A stretch of DNA of 64,000 nucleotides from Kocuria dechangensis (GTDB lineage Bacteria; Actinomycetota; Actinomycetes; Actinomycetales; Micrococcaceae). The stretch is taken from positions 124,001 to 188,000 of the forward strand of contig NZ_BMEQ01000004.1 of NCBI RefSeq assembly GCF_014636775.1, read 5' to 3'. The translations under genes and the position numbers were made by a program. This document shows, in pieces, positions 25,772-34,409 of this stretch (positions are counted from its first letter, which is position 1; each line of letters starts with the position of its first letter). The notes under the pieces were generated by a model. The model was not told the DNA's origin. It did not search any database and saw only the letters and a program-made list of their open reading frames with translations.

Positions 25772-26695
25772 ATGACGATCCATCCGGAAATCGCCAAGAT
25801 CCTCGCCACCCTGCCGGCACTCGACGGCTCGCCGCTGGACCCGCAGGCCATGCGCGCCGGCGAGGCCGCCCAGGTGCCCCCGCCGGAGGACCGGCTGCCG
25901 CTCCACGCCGTCGAGGACGTCACGGCGTCGACCCCGTCCGGGGAGGTGCCGGTGCGGATCTACACGCCGGTCGAGGCCGACTCCTACGGCCTGCTGGTCT
26001 ACTTCCACGGCGGGGCCTTCTTCCTCGGCAGCCTGGACACGCACGACCACGTCGCGCGGTCCCTGGCCGAGGAGACCGGCCACAAGGTCGTCTCCGTCGG
26101 CTACCGCCTGGCTCCGGAGGCAGCCTTCCCGGCCGGCCTGCAGGACTGCTACGGGGTGGTCCGCTGGGCCGCCGAGCAGGGCGAGAGCCTGAAGTGGGAC
26201 GGCAAGGACCTCGCCGTCGCGGGCGACAGCTCGGGCGGCGGCTTCGTGGCCGCCGTCGCCGCGATGGCGAAGGACGACGGGTTCGACGGCATCACGCACC
26301 AGATCCTGTTCTACCCGTCCCTGGACCTGGACTTCGACGTCGACCGCTACGCCTCGCTGCGGGAGAACGCCGAGGGGTACGGCCTCGAGACGGCCGGCCT
26401 CAAGCCCTTCAACGCGTTCTACCTCGAGAGCGGGGCCGACCCGGCGGATCCGCTGGTCTCCCCCATCAAGCGGGAGGACCTCTCCGGCCTGCCGCCCGCC
26501 CTGGTCGTCACGGCGGAGCACGACCCGCTGCGCGACGAGGGCGAGCTTTACGGCCAGCGCCTGGCGGAGGCCGGCGTGGACGCGACGGTCAGCCGCTACT
26601 CGGGGGCGAACCACGGGTTCGTCGCCAACTTCTCCTGGATCCCGGAGTTCCACCGGGTCTTCCGGGAGACGGCCGAGTTCCTGGACCGGCGCTGA
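25772..26695 (+). CDS. Alpha/beta hydrolase, hormone-sensitive-lipase family
   Basis: A 307-residue esterase of the HSL (family IV) group. The oxyanion motif is FHGGAFFLG with H79, the nucleophile elbow is AGDSSGGGF (about 150-158), and the acid and base appear in TAEHDPLRDE and GANHGF. Such enzymes cleave short acyl esters or lactones. It is translated only four bases after the monooxygenase stop codon, which suggests it acts on the same pathway intermediate. A 20-bp perfect inverted repeat follows and probably ends the transcript. Confidence 0.9.
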   Translation: MTIHPEIAKILATLPALDGSPLDPQAMRAGEAAQVPPPEDRLPLHAVEDVTASTPSGEVPVRIYTPVEADSYGLLVYFHGGAFFLGSLDTHDHVARSLAEETGHKVVSVGYRLAPEAAFPAGLQDCYGVVRWAAEQGESLKWDGKDLAVAGDSSGGGFVAAVAAMAKDDGFDGITHQILFYPSLDLDFDVDRYASLRENAEGYGLETAGLKPFNAFYLESGADPADPLVSPIKREDLSGLPPALVVTAEHDPLRDEGELYGQRLAEAGVDATVSRYSGANHGFVANFSWIPEFHRVFRETAEFLDRR

Positions 26696-26737
26696 ACCGG
26701 CGCTGAGCCGGCCGGGGTGGGCCCCGGCCGCCCCCGG

Positions 26738-26779
26738 CCGAACGGCGGCACGGATCCTCGGATCCGTGCCGCCGTTCGG
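26738..26779 (+). terminator. 20-bp perfect inverted repeat (terminator-like) after the esterase gene
   Basis: CCGAACGGCGGCACGGATCC and its exact complement are separated by two bases. There is no T-tract. The central 34 bp match the hairpin at 28340-28373 except for three bases, two of which compensate each other in the stem. Confidence 0.75.
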
Positions 26780-26926
26780 CACGCACCATGCCCTGGATCC
26801 GCGGGCGCCGCCCTGCGGGACTCCTCGCGTGCGCGGGATGCCCGTTCGTCCCGCGCCCGTCCTTCTGTCACCCACCGCCCCGGGCGGCCGCTCCGCGCCG
26901 CACCGGTCCACCAAGGGAACACTGTG

Positions 26927-28291
26927 ATGACCACGATCAACATCCACGGCCTCATCGGCGAGGCCAGGTTCAACCGCTTCCACGCCGGAATGCTGTTCTG
27001 GGCCTGTTTCATCATCACCTTCGACATGTACGACCTGGTCGTCTACGGCTCGGTCCTGCCCGTCCTCATCGAGGACTGGTCCTTGTCGCCCGTCCAGGCC
27101 GGGGCCATCGGCAGCTACGGGTTCTTCGGCATGATGGTCGGCGCCGTCCTGTTCGGCATCCTCGCCGACAGGTTCGGGCGGAGGAGGATCCTGGCGGCCA
27201 GCGTCGTCCTCTTCAGCATCGCGACCGCGCTGTGCGGCTTCGCCCCGGAGCCGGTCACCTTCTCGGCCCTGCGGCTCCTGGCCGGCCTGGGCATCGGCGG
27301 CATCCTGCCGACCCTCATCGCGATGCTGACGGACTACGCCCCGAAGGGCATGGCCAACACCATGGTGGCCGTCGTGATGTGCTTCTTCTCCGTCGGCGGC
27401 ATCCTCGCCGCCCTGGTCGCCATGAACCTCATCCCCGCCCTCGGCTGGCAGAGCGTCTACCGGGTCGCCGTCATCCCCCTGCTCTTCCTGCCGTTCATGC
27501 TGAAGTACTTCCTCGACTCCCCCGCCATGCTCCTGGAGAAGGGCCGGATCGACGACCTGCGGTCGGCCCTCGCGAAGGTCGTCCCGTCGGCGGAGCTCCC
27601 CGCGGACGCGCAGTTCGAGGGAGTCCACGAGAAGGAGCCCGGCAGCCCCGTCGGCGCGCTGTTCACGAACCGTCGCGCACTGGGGACGATCATGATCTGG
27701 GTCGCCTTCTTCATGTGCCTGCTGATGATCAACGGCGTGACGACCTGGCTGCCCAACCTGATGGTCAAGGCCGGGTACGCCCTGGGCTCCAGCCTGACCT
27801 TCATGATCGTGCTCAACGTCGGAGCCATCGTCGGCACCCTGGTCCTGGGCAGGCTGGCGGATCGCTGGGGAGTGAAGAGGGTGCTCGTGCCCATGTACGT
27901 GATCTCGGCGATCTCCCTGGCCCTGCTCGGGCTGGGGAACAACATGGCGGTCCTCCTGCTGCTGGTGGCCGTCACGGGCGCCTGCACCATGGGAGCCCAG
28001 AACATCTCGTACGCCTTCGTGTCCCAGTACTACCCGTCGTTCATGCGGTCGACGGCGATCGGGCTGGCGTCGGGCGTCGGGCGCATGGGGGCGATCGTCG
28101 GGCCGCTGTTCGGCGGCGTCCTCCTGACGCTGGGCCTGCCGGTCCAGATGAACTTCATCTTCTTCGCCCTCCCCGGGGTCGTCGCCGGGCTGGCGTTCCT
28201 GTTCGTCCCGCTGGCACGGAAGAGGGGCCGGGACGGATCCGCGGCGGACGACGGACCCGCCACGAAGGACCCGGTGGCGGCGGCCTCCTGA
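26927..28291 (+). CDS. MFS transporter, aromatic acid:H+ symporter (AAHS) type
   Basis: A 454-residue twelve-helix carrier. TM1 carries ITFDMYDLVVYGSVLP, close to the D-x-x-D signature of AAHS carriers (PcaK, BenK, MhpT), and the following loops carry ADRFGRRRIL and ADRWGVKRVL. Members import benzoate-like acids with protons. The ATG at 26927 has AAGGGA eight bases upstream. The gene is flanked on both sides by near-identical hairpins, so it may be a separate transcription unit within the catabolic cluster. It is the likely importer for the pathway substrate. Confidence 0.87.
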   Translation: MTTINIHGLIGEARFNRFHAGMLFWACFIITFDMYDLVVYGSVLPVLIEDWSLSPVQAGAIGSYGFFGMMVGAVLFGILADRFGRRRILAASVVLFSIATALCGFAPEPVTFSALRLLAGLGIGGILPTLIAMLTDYAPKGMANTMVAVVMCFFSVGGILAALVAMNLIPALGWQSVYRVAVIPLLFLPFMLKYFLDSPAMLLEKGRIDDLRSALAKVVPSAELPADAQFEGVHEKEPGSPVGALFTNRRALGTIMIWVAFFMCLLMINGVTTWLPNLMVKAGYALGSSLTFMIVLNVGAIVGTLVLGRLADRWGVKRVLVPMYVISAISLALLGLGNNMAVLLLLVAVTGACTMGAQNISYAFVSQYYPSFMRSTAIGLASGVGRMGAIVGPLFGGVLLTLGLPVQMNFIFFALPGVVAGLAFLFVPLARKRGRDGSAADDGPATKDPVAAAS

Positions 28292-28338
28292 CCCCGGCCT
28301 CCTGACCCCGGCCTCCTGAACCCGCGTCGTGACGCGGA

Positions 28339-28374
28339 GACGGCGGCACGCATCCTCCGATGCGTGCCGCCGTC
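28339..28374 (+). terminator. 16-bp inverted repeat (terminator-like) after the MFS gene
   Basis: GACGGCGGCACGCATC and its exact complement flank a CTCC loop. It lies between convergent genes and could end both. It is a sister copy of the hairpin at 26738-26779. Confidence 0.75.
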
Positions 28375-28440
28375 GTGCCGCCGCCGCCGTGCTGCCGCCG
28401 CCGGCGCGGGACGCGCCGCGGGCGCCTCACGCCGGGAGGG

Positions 28441-29382
28441 TCACCGCGCCGCGGCGGACCGCCGCAGGTAGCCGTCGAGCGTGGTGAAGAAGGGGGACGG
28501 CTCCAGCGTGGGGTCGCCGGTGTAGCCGAGCTCCTCGGCGACCCGGGCGAACGGGGAGTACACCGAGTCGGTCTCCCGCGGACCGTCCTGCAGGCAGCGC
28601 CGGGCGGACTCGGCGATGCGGGCCTCGAGGTCGAGGCTCTGCTGGAGGGCCTGCCGGGCGGTGTCCCCGGCCAGCCCGATCTCGTAGGGCTCCCCGTCCG
28701 GGCCGCGGTACGGGTGGCCCAGGAACAGGCGGTTCGGCCGGACCTCGTCCCGCAGGTGCTCCAGGCTCGCCCGGTAGGCGGTCGGGTCCTCGTAGCCCGG
28801 GAAGCCGTTGGCGGCGCCGTGGGCCTGCACGGCGTCGCCCACGAAGACGTCGTTCTGCCCGTCGACGACGTAGGCGACGGACCCGGCGGTGTGGCCGGGG
28901 ATGTGGTGCACCGAGACGGAGACTCCCCCGCCGAGGGAGAGTCGCTCGCCGCCCTTCACCAGCAGGGTCGGCTCCATCTCGCCCGAGATGGCCTGCTCGG
29001 CCATCCCGGTCTGCTTGGCCTCGCCCTCCGGGTCGTTCAGGTACTTCTGCCGCACGTCGAGGTAGTGGTCCACGTGCGCGCGCCGGGAGCGCAGCAGGTG
29101 GGCGTCGGCCTCGTGGATCACGACCTGGGCGCGGCGGCCCGTGAGCTCCCACAGGGCGTGCGCGCCACCGAGGTGGTCGATGTGGCCGTGGGTGAGCAGG
29201 ATCCAGCGGACGTCCTCGATGCGCCGCCCCAGGGCCTCGAGCGCCGGGGCCATGCCCTCGGCCGGCGAGGTGGTGATCCCGGTGTCCACGACGGCCGGCT
29301 CCGGCGCATCGATGAAGAAACTGTAGAGGCCGAAACGGCCCCAGGGGGACACCAGCGAGTGGACCTTCACGTCGTGCGTCAT
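28441..29382 (-). CDS. MBL-fold metallo-hydrolase
   Basis: A 313-residue metallo-beta-lactamase-fold protein. The zinc motif THGHIDHLGG (HxHxDH) is followed by a histidine in HHIPGHTAGSV, the bridging aspartate in FVGDAVQAHG and a final histidine in FLGHPYRG, so both metal sites look complete. These enzymes hydrolyse thioesters, lactones, phosphodiesters or similar bonds. The ATG has GAGGAGCG directly upstream. It is divergent from the CocE gene and probably shares its regulation. The substrate is unknown; a lactone or thioester from the same pathway is possible. Confidence 0.87.
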   Translation of the reverse strand: MTHDVKVHSLVSPWGRFGLYSFFIDAPEPAVVDTGITTSPAEGMAPALEALGRRIEDVRWILLTHGHIDHLGGAHALWELTGRRAQVVIHEADAHLLRSRRAHVDHYLDVRQKYLNDPEGEAKQTGMAEQAISGEMEPTLLVKGGERLSLGGGVSVSVHHIPGHTAGSVAYVVDGQNDVFVGDAVQAHGAANGFPGYEDPTAYRASLEHLRDEVRPNRLFLGHPYRGPDGEPYEIGLAGDTARQALQQSLDLEARIAESARRCLQDGPRETDSVYSPFARVAEELGYTGDPTLEPSPFFTTLDGYLRRSAAAR

Positions 29383-29504
29383 CGCTCGCTCCTCGGTTGT
29401 AGGACTTCTCGGTGTCCGATGACCATCATCGACCACGGGGTTGTGCGCGTGCCCGGGCGCTGGGGCCCGGCGGCGACCGGCCGCCCCCGCGACGGGGCGT
29501 GACC

Positions 29505-29534
29505 TTGCCCACAACCACATTAGTATAATAATAT
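29505..29534 (+). promoter_or_regulatory. AT-rich promoter of the CocE/NonD gene
   Basis: TTGCCC at 29505-29510 and TAATAT at 29529-29534 are 18 bp apart; a perfect TATAAT also starts at 29524. The patch TTAGTATAATAATAT is very AT-rich for this genome and shares TTAGTA with the candidate operator at 22390-22403. Confidence 0.45.
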
Positions 29535-29614
29535 GTCCATGATCGGGCTCGGGAGAGCAGGTCTGTCCAGCGGGAAAGCTGGCACTCGATCGTCCAAGAA
29601 GGAGCTGCACACTC

Positions 29615-31351
29615 ATGGCTGAAGTCGACACCTGGGATGCCGGTGGGGAGACCATCCATATCCGCAAGGACCTCAGGGCTCCGATGCGGGACGGGGTCGA
29701 GCTGGCCCTGGACGTCTACCACGGCACGGAGGACAAGCCCCGGCCGGCCCTGGTGGCCCTGAGCCCCTACGGCAAGGAGCTGCAGGCGCTCGCCCTCACC
29801 ATGCCGCCGCAGCGGCGCCCCAGCCCCATGTGGGACGGCTGCATCGAGGCCGGCGACATCGCCCGCATCGTCAAGGAGGACTACGCGCACGTCATCGGCG
29901 ACCTGCGCGGCTCCGGCGACTCCGGCGGCGAGCACATCGGCAACTACAACGCCGGCGGCGTTTCGCTCGGCCAGGACGCCTACGACTTCATCGAGTGGGT
30001 CGCCGAGCAGCCCTGGTGCGACGGCAACGTCGGCATGGTCGGCATCTCCTACTTCGGCTCCATGCAGGTGCTGGCCGCCGCCGAGCGCCCGCCGCACCTC
30101 AAGGCGATCTTCGTCTCGGGCGGCCACTACGACTTCTACGAGACCACCTACCACGGCGGCGTCATGTGGTTCATGCCGCGCGCCGCCCGCGAGGGCCGCG
30201 GCGGCGACTCCGGCTGGGCGTTCACCGACAACGTCAAGTCCCGCATGATCGAGAAGCACTCCCCCGAGGAGCTGAAGAAGCTCGTCGAGAAGCGTCTGCA
30301 GGATCCGGACGTCGCCGCCTGGCCGAACCTGGTGCACGTCCTGAACTACCCGAAGAACCACGAGGCGTGGTTCGACATCGTGATGAACGAGCTGGACGGG
30401 GAGTGGTACGAGGAGCGCAACCCCATCACGCTGGCCCCGAACATCGACGTCCCGGTCTACCTGCAGATCGACCAGGGGCGCGGGTGGACCATGGACGGCA
30501 CGATCGAGCTGTTCAACGAGCTGAAGGGCCCCAAGAAGCTGGACATCGGCTCCTACCCGCCGATGCAGTCGCGCCCCTTCATCGAGGAGCACGACAAGAT
30601 GTTCCGCTGGTACGACTACTGGATCAAGGGCATCGACAACGGCGTGATGGACGAGCCGGCGGTCTCCGTGTTCGTGGAGGGCTCGCGCGAGCGGGTGACC
30701 GGCAGCCAGTGGCCGCCGAAGGACGTGGAGCACCGGTCGCTCTACCTGCGCCCGCGCCGCAAGCTGTCCACGGAGCCCGAGCTGATGGGGGCGCAGCACG
30801 CCGCCCCCGACGGCTTCTACCAGGCCCCGCTGACGGTCACCGACAAGGTGGAGATCCTCGACTGGAGCACCGAGCCGTTCGAGGAGGACACGGAGCTGAT
30901 CGGCACCGGCGCCGCCCACATCTTCGCGGAGATCGACCAGGAGGACACGAACTTCATCCTGCGCCTGTGGGACTCGGCCCCCAACGGGAAGCGCCAGCTG
31001 ATCACCACCGGCTACCTCAAGGCCTCGCACCGCGAGCTCGACGACCGCACCACCGAGGGCAACCCGTACCACCCGCACACCCGCACCGTGCCGGTGGAGC
31101 CCGGGAGGATCGAGGAGTACGTGGTGCGCCTCTACCCCTTCGCGAACACCTTCAAGCCGGGTCACCGCCTGACGGTGGAGCTGTCCTGCGACGAGCCGCT
31201 GGCCGACGAGCACAACGCGCTGCTGCCGCCGGACGCCTTCCACCTGCCGGTGGGCCGGCCCGTCACCCACAAGATCTACCGCGACGCGGCCCACCGGTCC
31301 CGGCTCGTGCTGCCGTACACCGCGCGCAGGACGGCCGGCGAGCAGGACTGA
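29615..31351 (+). CDS. CocE/NonD-family alpha/beta hydrolase
   Basis: A 578-residue hydrolase of the Xaa-Pro dipeptidyl-peptidase S15/CocE type. The N-terminal alpha/beta domain has GDLRGSGDSGG and the nucleophile elbow GISYFG (Ser at about 144), and the C-terminal jelly-roll domain runs from about residue 340. Family members cleave esters or amides such as cocaine or glutaryl compounds. The usual catalytic-His motif GPWxH is not visible; the position reads GSYPPMQSRPF, as in a divergent branch of the family. The ATG has AAGGAG upstream. A 17-bp inverted repeat follows. Confidence 0.85.
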   Translation: MAEVDTWDAGGETIHIRKDLRAPMRDGVELALDVYHGTEDKPRPALVALSPYGKELQALALTMPPQRRPSPMWDGCIEAGDIARIVKEDYAHVIGDLRGSGDSGGEHIGNYNAGGVSLGQDAYDFIEWVAEQPWCDGNVGMVGISYFGSMQVLAAAERPPHLKAIFVSGGHYDFYETTYHGGVMWFMPRAAREGRGGDSGWAFTDNVKSRMIEKHSPEELKKLVEKRLQDPDVAAWPNLVHVLNYPKNHEAWFDIVMNELDGEWYEERNPITLAPNIDVPVYLQIDQGRGWTMDGTIELFNELKGPKKLDIGSYPPMQSRPFIEEHDKMFRWYDYWIKGIDNGVMDEPAVSVFVEGSRERVTGSQWPPKDVEHRSLYLRPRRKLSTEPELMGAQHAAPDGFYQAPLTVTDKVEILDWSTEPFEEDTELIGTGAAHIFAEIDQEDTNFILRLWDSAPNGKRQLITTGYLKASHRELDDRTTEGNPYHPHTRTVPVEPGRIEEYVVRLYPFANTFKPGHRLTVELSCDEPLADEHNALLPPDAFHLPVGRPVTHKIYRDAAHRSRLVLPYTARRTAGEQD

Positions 31352-31403
31352 CCCTGCTCGAACCGGGGTCCTGACCGCCGCCGCGGCTCCAGGACCCCGG
31401 AAA

Positions 31404-31447
31404 GGCCTCCGGCCGTGACGTGGGGATCCGCGTCACGGCCGGAGGCC
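31404..31447 (+). terminator. 17-bp inverted repeat after the CocE/NonD gene
   Basis: GGCCTCCGGCCGTGACG pairs perfectly with its complement across a ten-base loop and is followed by CGTTGTT. It is the probable terminator of the hydrolase transcript. Confidence 0.75.
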
Positions 31448-31510
31448 CGTTGTTCGTGCTCACCGGAGACGTCGCGTCCGGTGTCGGCGCAGGTGCGGCA
31501 CAATCGTCGT

Positions 31511-31951
31511 GTGGACGATCTCTGCGTGCCCCCGGGCCCCGGCATCCCCCGCGGCCTCAGGGTACCGGCGGGAGAGCTGGTCGAGCAGTTCTCCCACGCC
31601 TCGGGGCCCGGTGGCCAGGGCGTCAACACCGCCGACACGCGGGTCCAGCTCTCTCTCGACCTGGCCACGACGACTGCGCTGAGCGACACCCAGCGCGAGA
31701 TTGTCCTCGACCGGCTCGCCGGGAGACTCTCGGGCACGGTGCTCACCATCAGCGCCGCGGAGCACCGTTCGCAGCGGCGCAATCGCACGGCGGCGAGACA
31801 ACGCCTTGCCGCCCTCCTGCGCGATGCCCTGGTTCCGCCTCGCGCCCGGCGACCCACCCGGCCCACGAGCGGCTCGCGGCGCCGACGGGCCGAAGGCAAA
31901 CGCCGGCACTCCGAGACCAAGCGGAACCGCAGACGGCCCCAGTCCGAATGA
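31511..31951 (+). CDS. arfB: Alternative ribosome-rescue peptidyl-tRNA hydrolase
   Basis: A 146-residue protein with the release-factor GGQ motif at residues 34-36 (ASGPGGQGVNT) and a strongly basic C-terminal tail (last 35 residues nearly half Arg/Lys). This is the ArfB/YaeJ layout: the tail enters the empty mRNA channel of a stalled ribosome and the GGQ loop releases the peptide. The start is placed at GTG 31511, which gives the standard N terminus; there is no strong ribosome site. It is the last host gene before the integrated element. Confidence 0.85.
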   Translation: MDDLCVPPGPGIPRGLRVPAGELVEQFSHASGPGGQGVNTADTRVQLSLDLATTTALSDTQREIVLDRLAGRLSGTVLTISAAEHRSQRRNRTAARQRLAALLRDALVPPRARRPTRPTSGSRRRRAEGKRRHSETKRNRRRPQSE

Positions 31952-31983
31952 GCCGCGCGCCGGCGCGGCTCATTCGCCGTGTC

Positions 31984-31999
31984 AGACGTTGAAGCGGAA
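31984..31999. repeat. attL core of the integrative element
   Basis: This 16-bp copy of the ychF 3' end reads, on the minus strand, TTC CGC TTC AAC GTC followed by TGA. The TGA is most simply the original ychF stop codon left behind on insertion. Confidence 0.85.
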
Positions 32000-32105
32000 T
32001 GTCCGTAGTCTGATTGTGTGCAGTAGCACAGGCCAGTTAACCGCATGATTCCGCGGTTTCTGTATGAGTCAGCCATAGGCTGATCCGGTCCGTATTCGAG
32101 CCTTT

Positions 32106-32130
32106 TGCGGACTCCATGCGGACTGCGGAC
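32106..32130 (+). repeat. Left-end integrase arm-type repeats
   Basis: Three copies of TGCGGAC lie at 32106, 32117 and 32124. The first 18 bp (TGCGGACTCCATGCGGAC) are repeated exactly at 43502-43519 near the other end of the element. Confidence 0.6.
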
Positions 32131-32170
32131 CACTCCCCCACCAACACTCCGACCCCCTCAGGAGCCCCCC

Positions 32171-32446
32171 GTGAACACCACCCACACCTCTGCCCACACG
32201 TCCTAGTGCGAGCCCGCCCACTGCATCGAGGACGCCCCAGACTCAGTCCTCCACACCACGGCACCCCGCACCTTCCACGAGAACGGCTACGGCATCACCG
32301 TGGCGCTGAACAAGGGAAGCGGCGAAGCACGCACCGCAGCTGAACTGAACATCACTGCCGAAGACCTGGACGCCGCCGGCATCCGAGCCCTCATCAGCAA
32401 CCTCGAACTCCTCGAAGGCAAGCTCCGGGCACTCGACGCAGCCTGA
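32171..32446 (+). pseudogene. Small gene interrupted by an in-frame TAG
   Basis: From GTG at 32171 (AGGAG seven bases upstream) the frame runs 92 codons to TGA at 32444, with a single TAG at codon 12 (32204-32206). The part after TAG begins CEPAHC and continues with a regular strand-helix pattern ending LLEGKLRALDAA, and a terminator follows 15 bp after the stop. No start codon lies between the TAG and codon 42. The Cys-rich start is loosely like the DUF6907 family of actinobacterial elements. It is either a nonsense-mutated gene or is read through at UAG; the former is more likely. Confidence 0.6.
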
Positions 32447-32461
32447 CACCTGCTAAATGCA

Positions 32462-32496
32462 GAAGCGCCCCCGGGCAAAATTGCCGGGGGCGCTTC
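32462..32496 (+). terminator. Terminator hairpin after the interrupted gene
   Basis: GAAGCGCCCCCGG pairs with CCGGGGGCGCTTC around a short loop containing AAAATT. It sits at the left end of the element between convergent transcripts. Confidence 0.75.
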
Positions 32497-32659
32497 GCCA
32501 TGAGCTCAGTGAGGTAATTGCTGGAGCCTTAACCTAGGACCGTCAAAATTTTCGGAAACGGTAGACATAGAAAGCACCAGCCTGCCAACTACTTATCGGA
32601 AACTGCAGAAATAGCGAAGAATTGGACCTAATCCCTTGAGCCTAAAATCCTTACGGGAC

Positions 32660-33433
32660 TTACGCGCCAAGTTCCTTTTTGATCAGCTCTATGGCTTTTT
32701 TCTCCGCCATTTTCTTTAGCTGCGTCCCCCACCTTGTGCTATCATTCCAGCCAATGTCACCCCCACGATTTCGATCAAAGTAGATGAAGAAAAGATTCGC
32801 TTTGGTGTTGAAAATGGCGACAGGGGCATCTCTTTTAACCACAGTCCCTTTCTTGCCGCCCAAAATTTGCCATTCAAACTTTTGCGTGCCGGACCAGTCC
32901 AAGTTGATACCTAGAAGTCGTTCACTGTAGTAGAGGAAGGATTTCCCCCCGCCATTACCAAGGGCAATATCCTCCCCATAAAGTATTGAGCTCCCCTCCT
33001 CACCCCTTCTAGTAAAGAACCATCGGGACACTTTCTTTTCGGTTTTGTCGGTGGCATCATCCGTCCACCCAAGATTTATCCCCCAGCTTTGCTTCTCATA
33101 CTGCAGGAACTTAATGGTCTTCATATTTTTCAGACTGTAATTGAACTCAGGATGCGCCGCAAAGCTATTTTTCGACTTAACTACCCCCGCTTTGTTAGCC
33201 CCAATTCTCCACTGCCTGTAATTTGCAGCCGCCTGGGCAGCATCTTCCTGAGCAGTCGCCGTCCTTACCACACTGTTCAAGGGGGTGGCGGACACAGCCG
33301 GGGCCGCCAATAACGATGAACCCAGGACTCCTGCCCCGACGGCCAAAGACTGTCTGCGAGTGGGCATCAGACCTCCGATCCGATCTGAGTCATGGTGACT
33401 TGCCGGTAATCCACTCACAAATTCATTCGACAT
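32660..33433 (-). CDS. Secreted protein with Tat-like signal (element cargo)
   Basis: A 257-residue protein. After a polar start of about 25 residues comes TRRQSLAVGAGVLGSSLLAA ending in APAVSA, a twin-arginine type signal with cleavage near residue 50. The mature part is Trp/Tyr/Lys-rich with repeated SWGINLGW, LLGINLDW and GGDIGWND segments (a G-I-N-L-x-W pattern), suggesting an internal repeat. The start ATG at 33433 has AGGGAG seven bases upstream; an internal ATG at 33367 also has GGAGG. No family was recognised. AT-rich codon use differs from the chromosome, so it is probably acquired cargo. Confidence 0.7.
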   Translation of the reverse strand: MSNEFVSGLPASHHDSDRIGGLMPTRRQSLAVGAGVLGSSLLAAPAVSATPLNSVVRTATAQEDAAQAAANYRQWRIGANKAGVVKSKNSFAAHPEFNYSLKNMKTIKFLQYEKQSWGINLGWTDDATDKTEKKVSRWFFTRRGEEGSSILYGEDIALGNGGGKSFLYYSERLLGINLDWSGTQKFEWQILGGKKGTVVKRDAPVAIFNTKANLFFIYFDRNRGGDIGWNDSTRWGTQLKKMAEKKAIELIKKELGA

Positions 33434-33786
33434 TTGAACGCTCCCTTGTAGAGGCTCCGACTGCGGGCCTACGTCGTCCCAGATGGAGCCACTTTATAAA
33501 TTCGTTTATAGGTGGCCACCACGGCTAGGAATCGAATTCTACGATTTGCCGGCAATGGCACATGACCCACAATTTTGCTTTTGCCATATATTTCGCTTGA
33601 GGCAATCACAAGTTGAGCCCATTTGGCGTTACTGGTGCGTGACTACCATGCAGTCATGTTTAAGTCCTGCGTAACAATACGATTTTGAACTTGGAACCCA
33701 TTAGTAGGTATGAGGGTACGGGGACGTCACCCATAAGGATTTATGGGTGCGGCAACCGGAGCGTTGCAGAAACGTCCTTTGGTTTG
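33434..33786. other. AT-rich gap without a recognised gene
   Basis: 353 bp of markedly lower GC between two minus-strand genes. Short open frames exist on the plus strand, but none has a ribosome site or plausible composition. The minus-strand promoter of the Tat-secreted protein should lie here. Confidence 0.5.
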
Positions 33787-34101
33787 TCACCAGTCGGTTC
33801 CATGCTCGTCGTACAGGTGTCGCCATGCCGACTCATCCCGCCGGATCCGCTCTACCCATGCCCCGGGAATGAAGACGTCGAGGATGCCCAGTGCGCCCGC
33901 GTCACGCCAAAACTCCACCACGGGGCCGCGTTCGGTCCGCAACACCTTGCCGTCAACGACGATGACGCCCCGGGCCGTGGGGATAGGGGCACGCCCGTAG
34001 GGCTCCCTGTTGTACGGGTACCGGCGAGCCCCGCTGCCCTCAGTCATCCCCGGCGCAGATACGGCCCGGATAGCTGCGATGTGTTCGGCAGTGAGTTTCA
34101 C
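33787..34101 (-). CDS. Hypothetical element protein
   Basis: A 104-residue protein from GTG 34101. It contains a Tyr/Arg/Pro-rich stretch (ARRYPYNREPYGRAPIP) followed by GVIVVDGKVLRTERGPVVEF and a Trp-rich C terminus (AWVERIRRDESAWRHLYDEH). No family was recognised. The start is uncertain: GAGGG is only one base from the GTG, and the open frame continues upstream to 34365 with no good ribosome site. The 308 bp upstream to 34409 hold nothing else convincing. Confidence 0.5.
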   Translation of the reverse strand: MKLTAEHIAAIRAVSAPGMTEGSGARRYPYNREPYGRAPIPTARGVIVVDGKVLRTERGPVVEFWRDAGALGILDVFIPGAWVERIRRDESAWRHLYDEHGTDW

Positions 34102-34409
34102 GCCCTCAGTTATGCCAGGTAGTACAGACAAGACAGCGCCCCGGCACCGTTGCTGGGGGGCTTCGTTTTTCCGGACCTTGTCCAGCCATGCCATTCGGAG
34201 TAAAAGCTTCACCCCCGAATCATCATAACAATTTTGAAATATATACCACCGTGGCAACCGAACAGTAGTCATGCGCCTGTAACGCACCCTCTTCCAAAAT
34301 AATTGAGCCTCACTCGGAGACCTGACATCCACAGCTGGCACTTGACCTGCTACGGACATCAGCAATAAGGGTCACCCAAAATGGACCACTCAATGATAGG
34401 GGTTTCATC

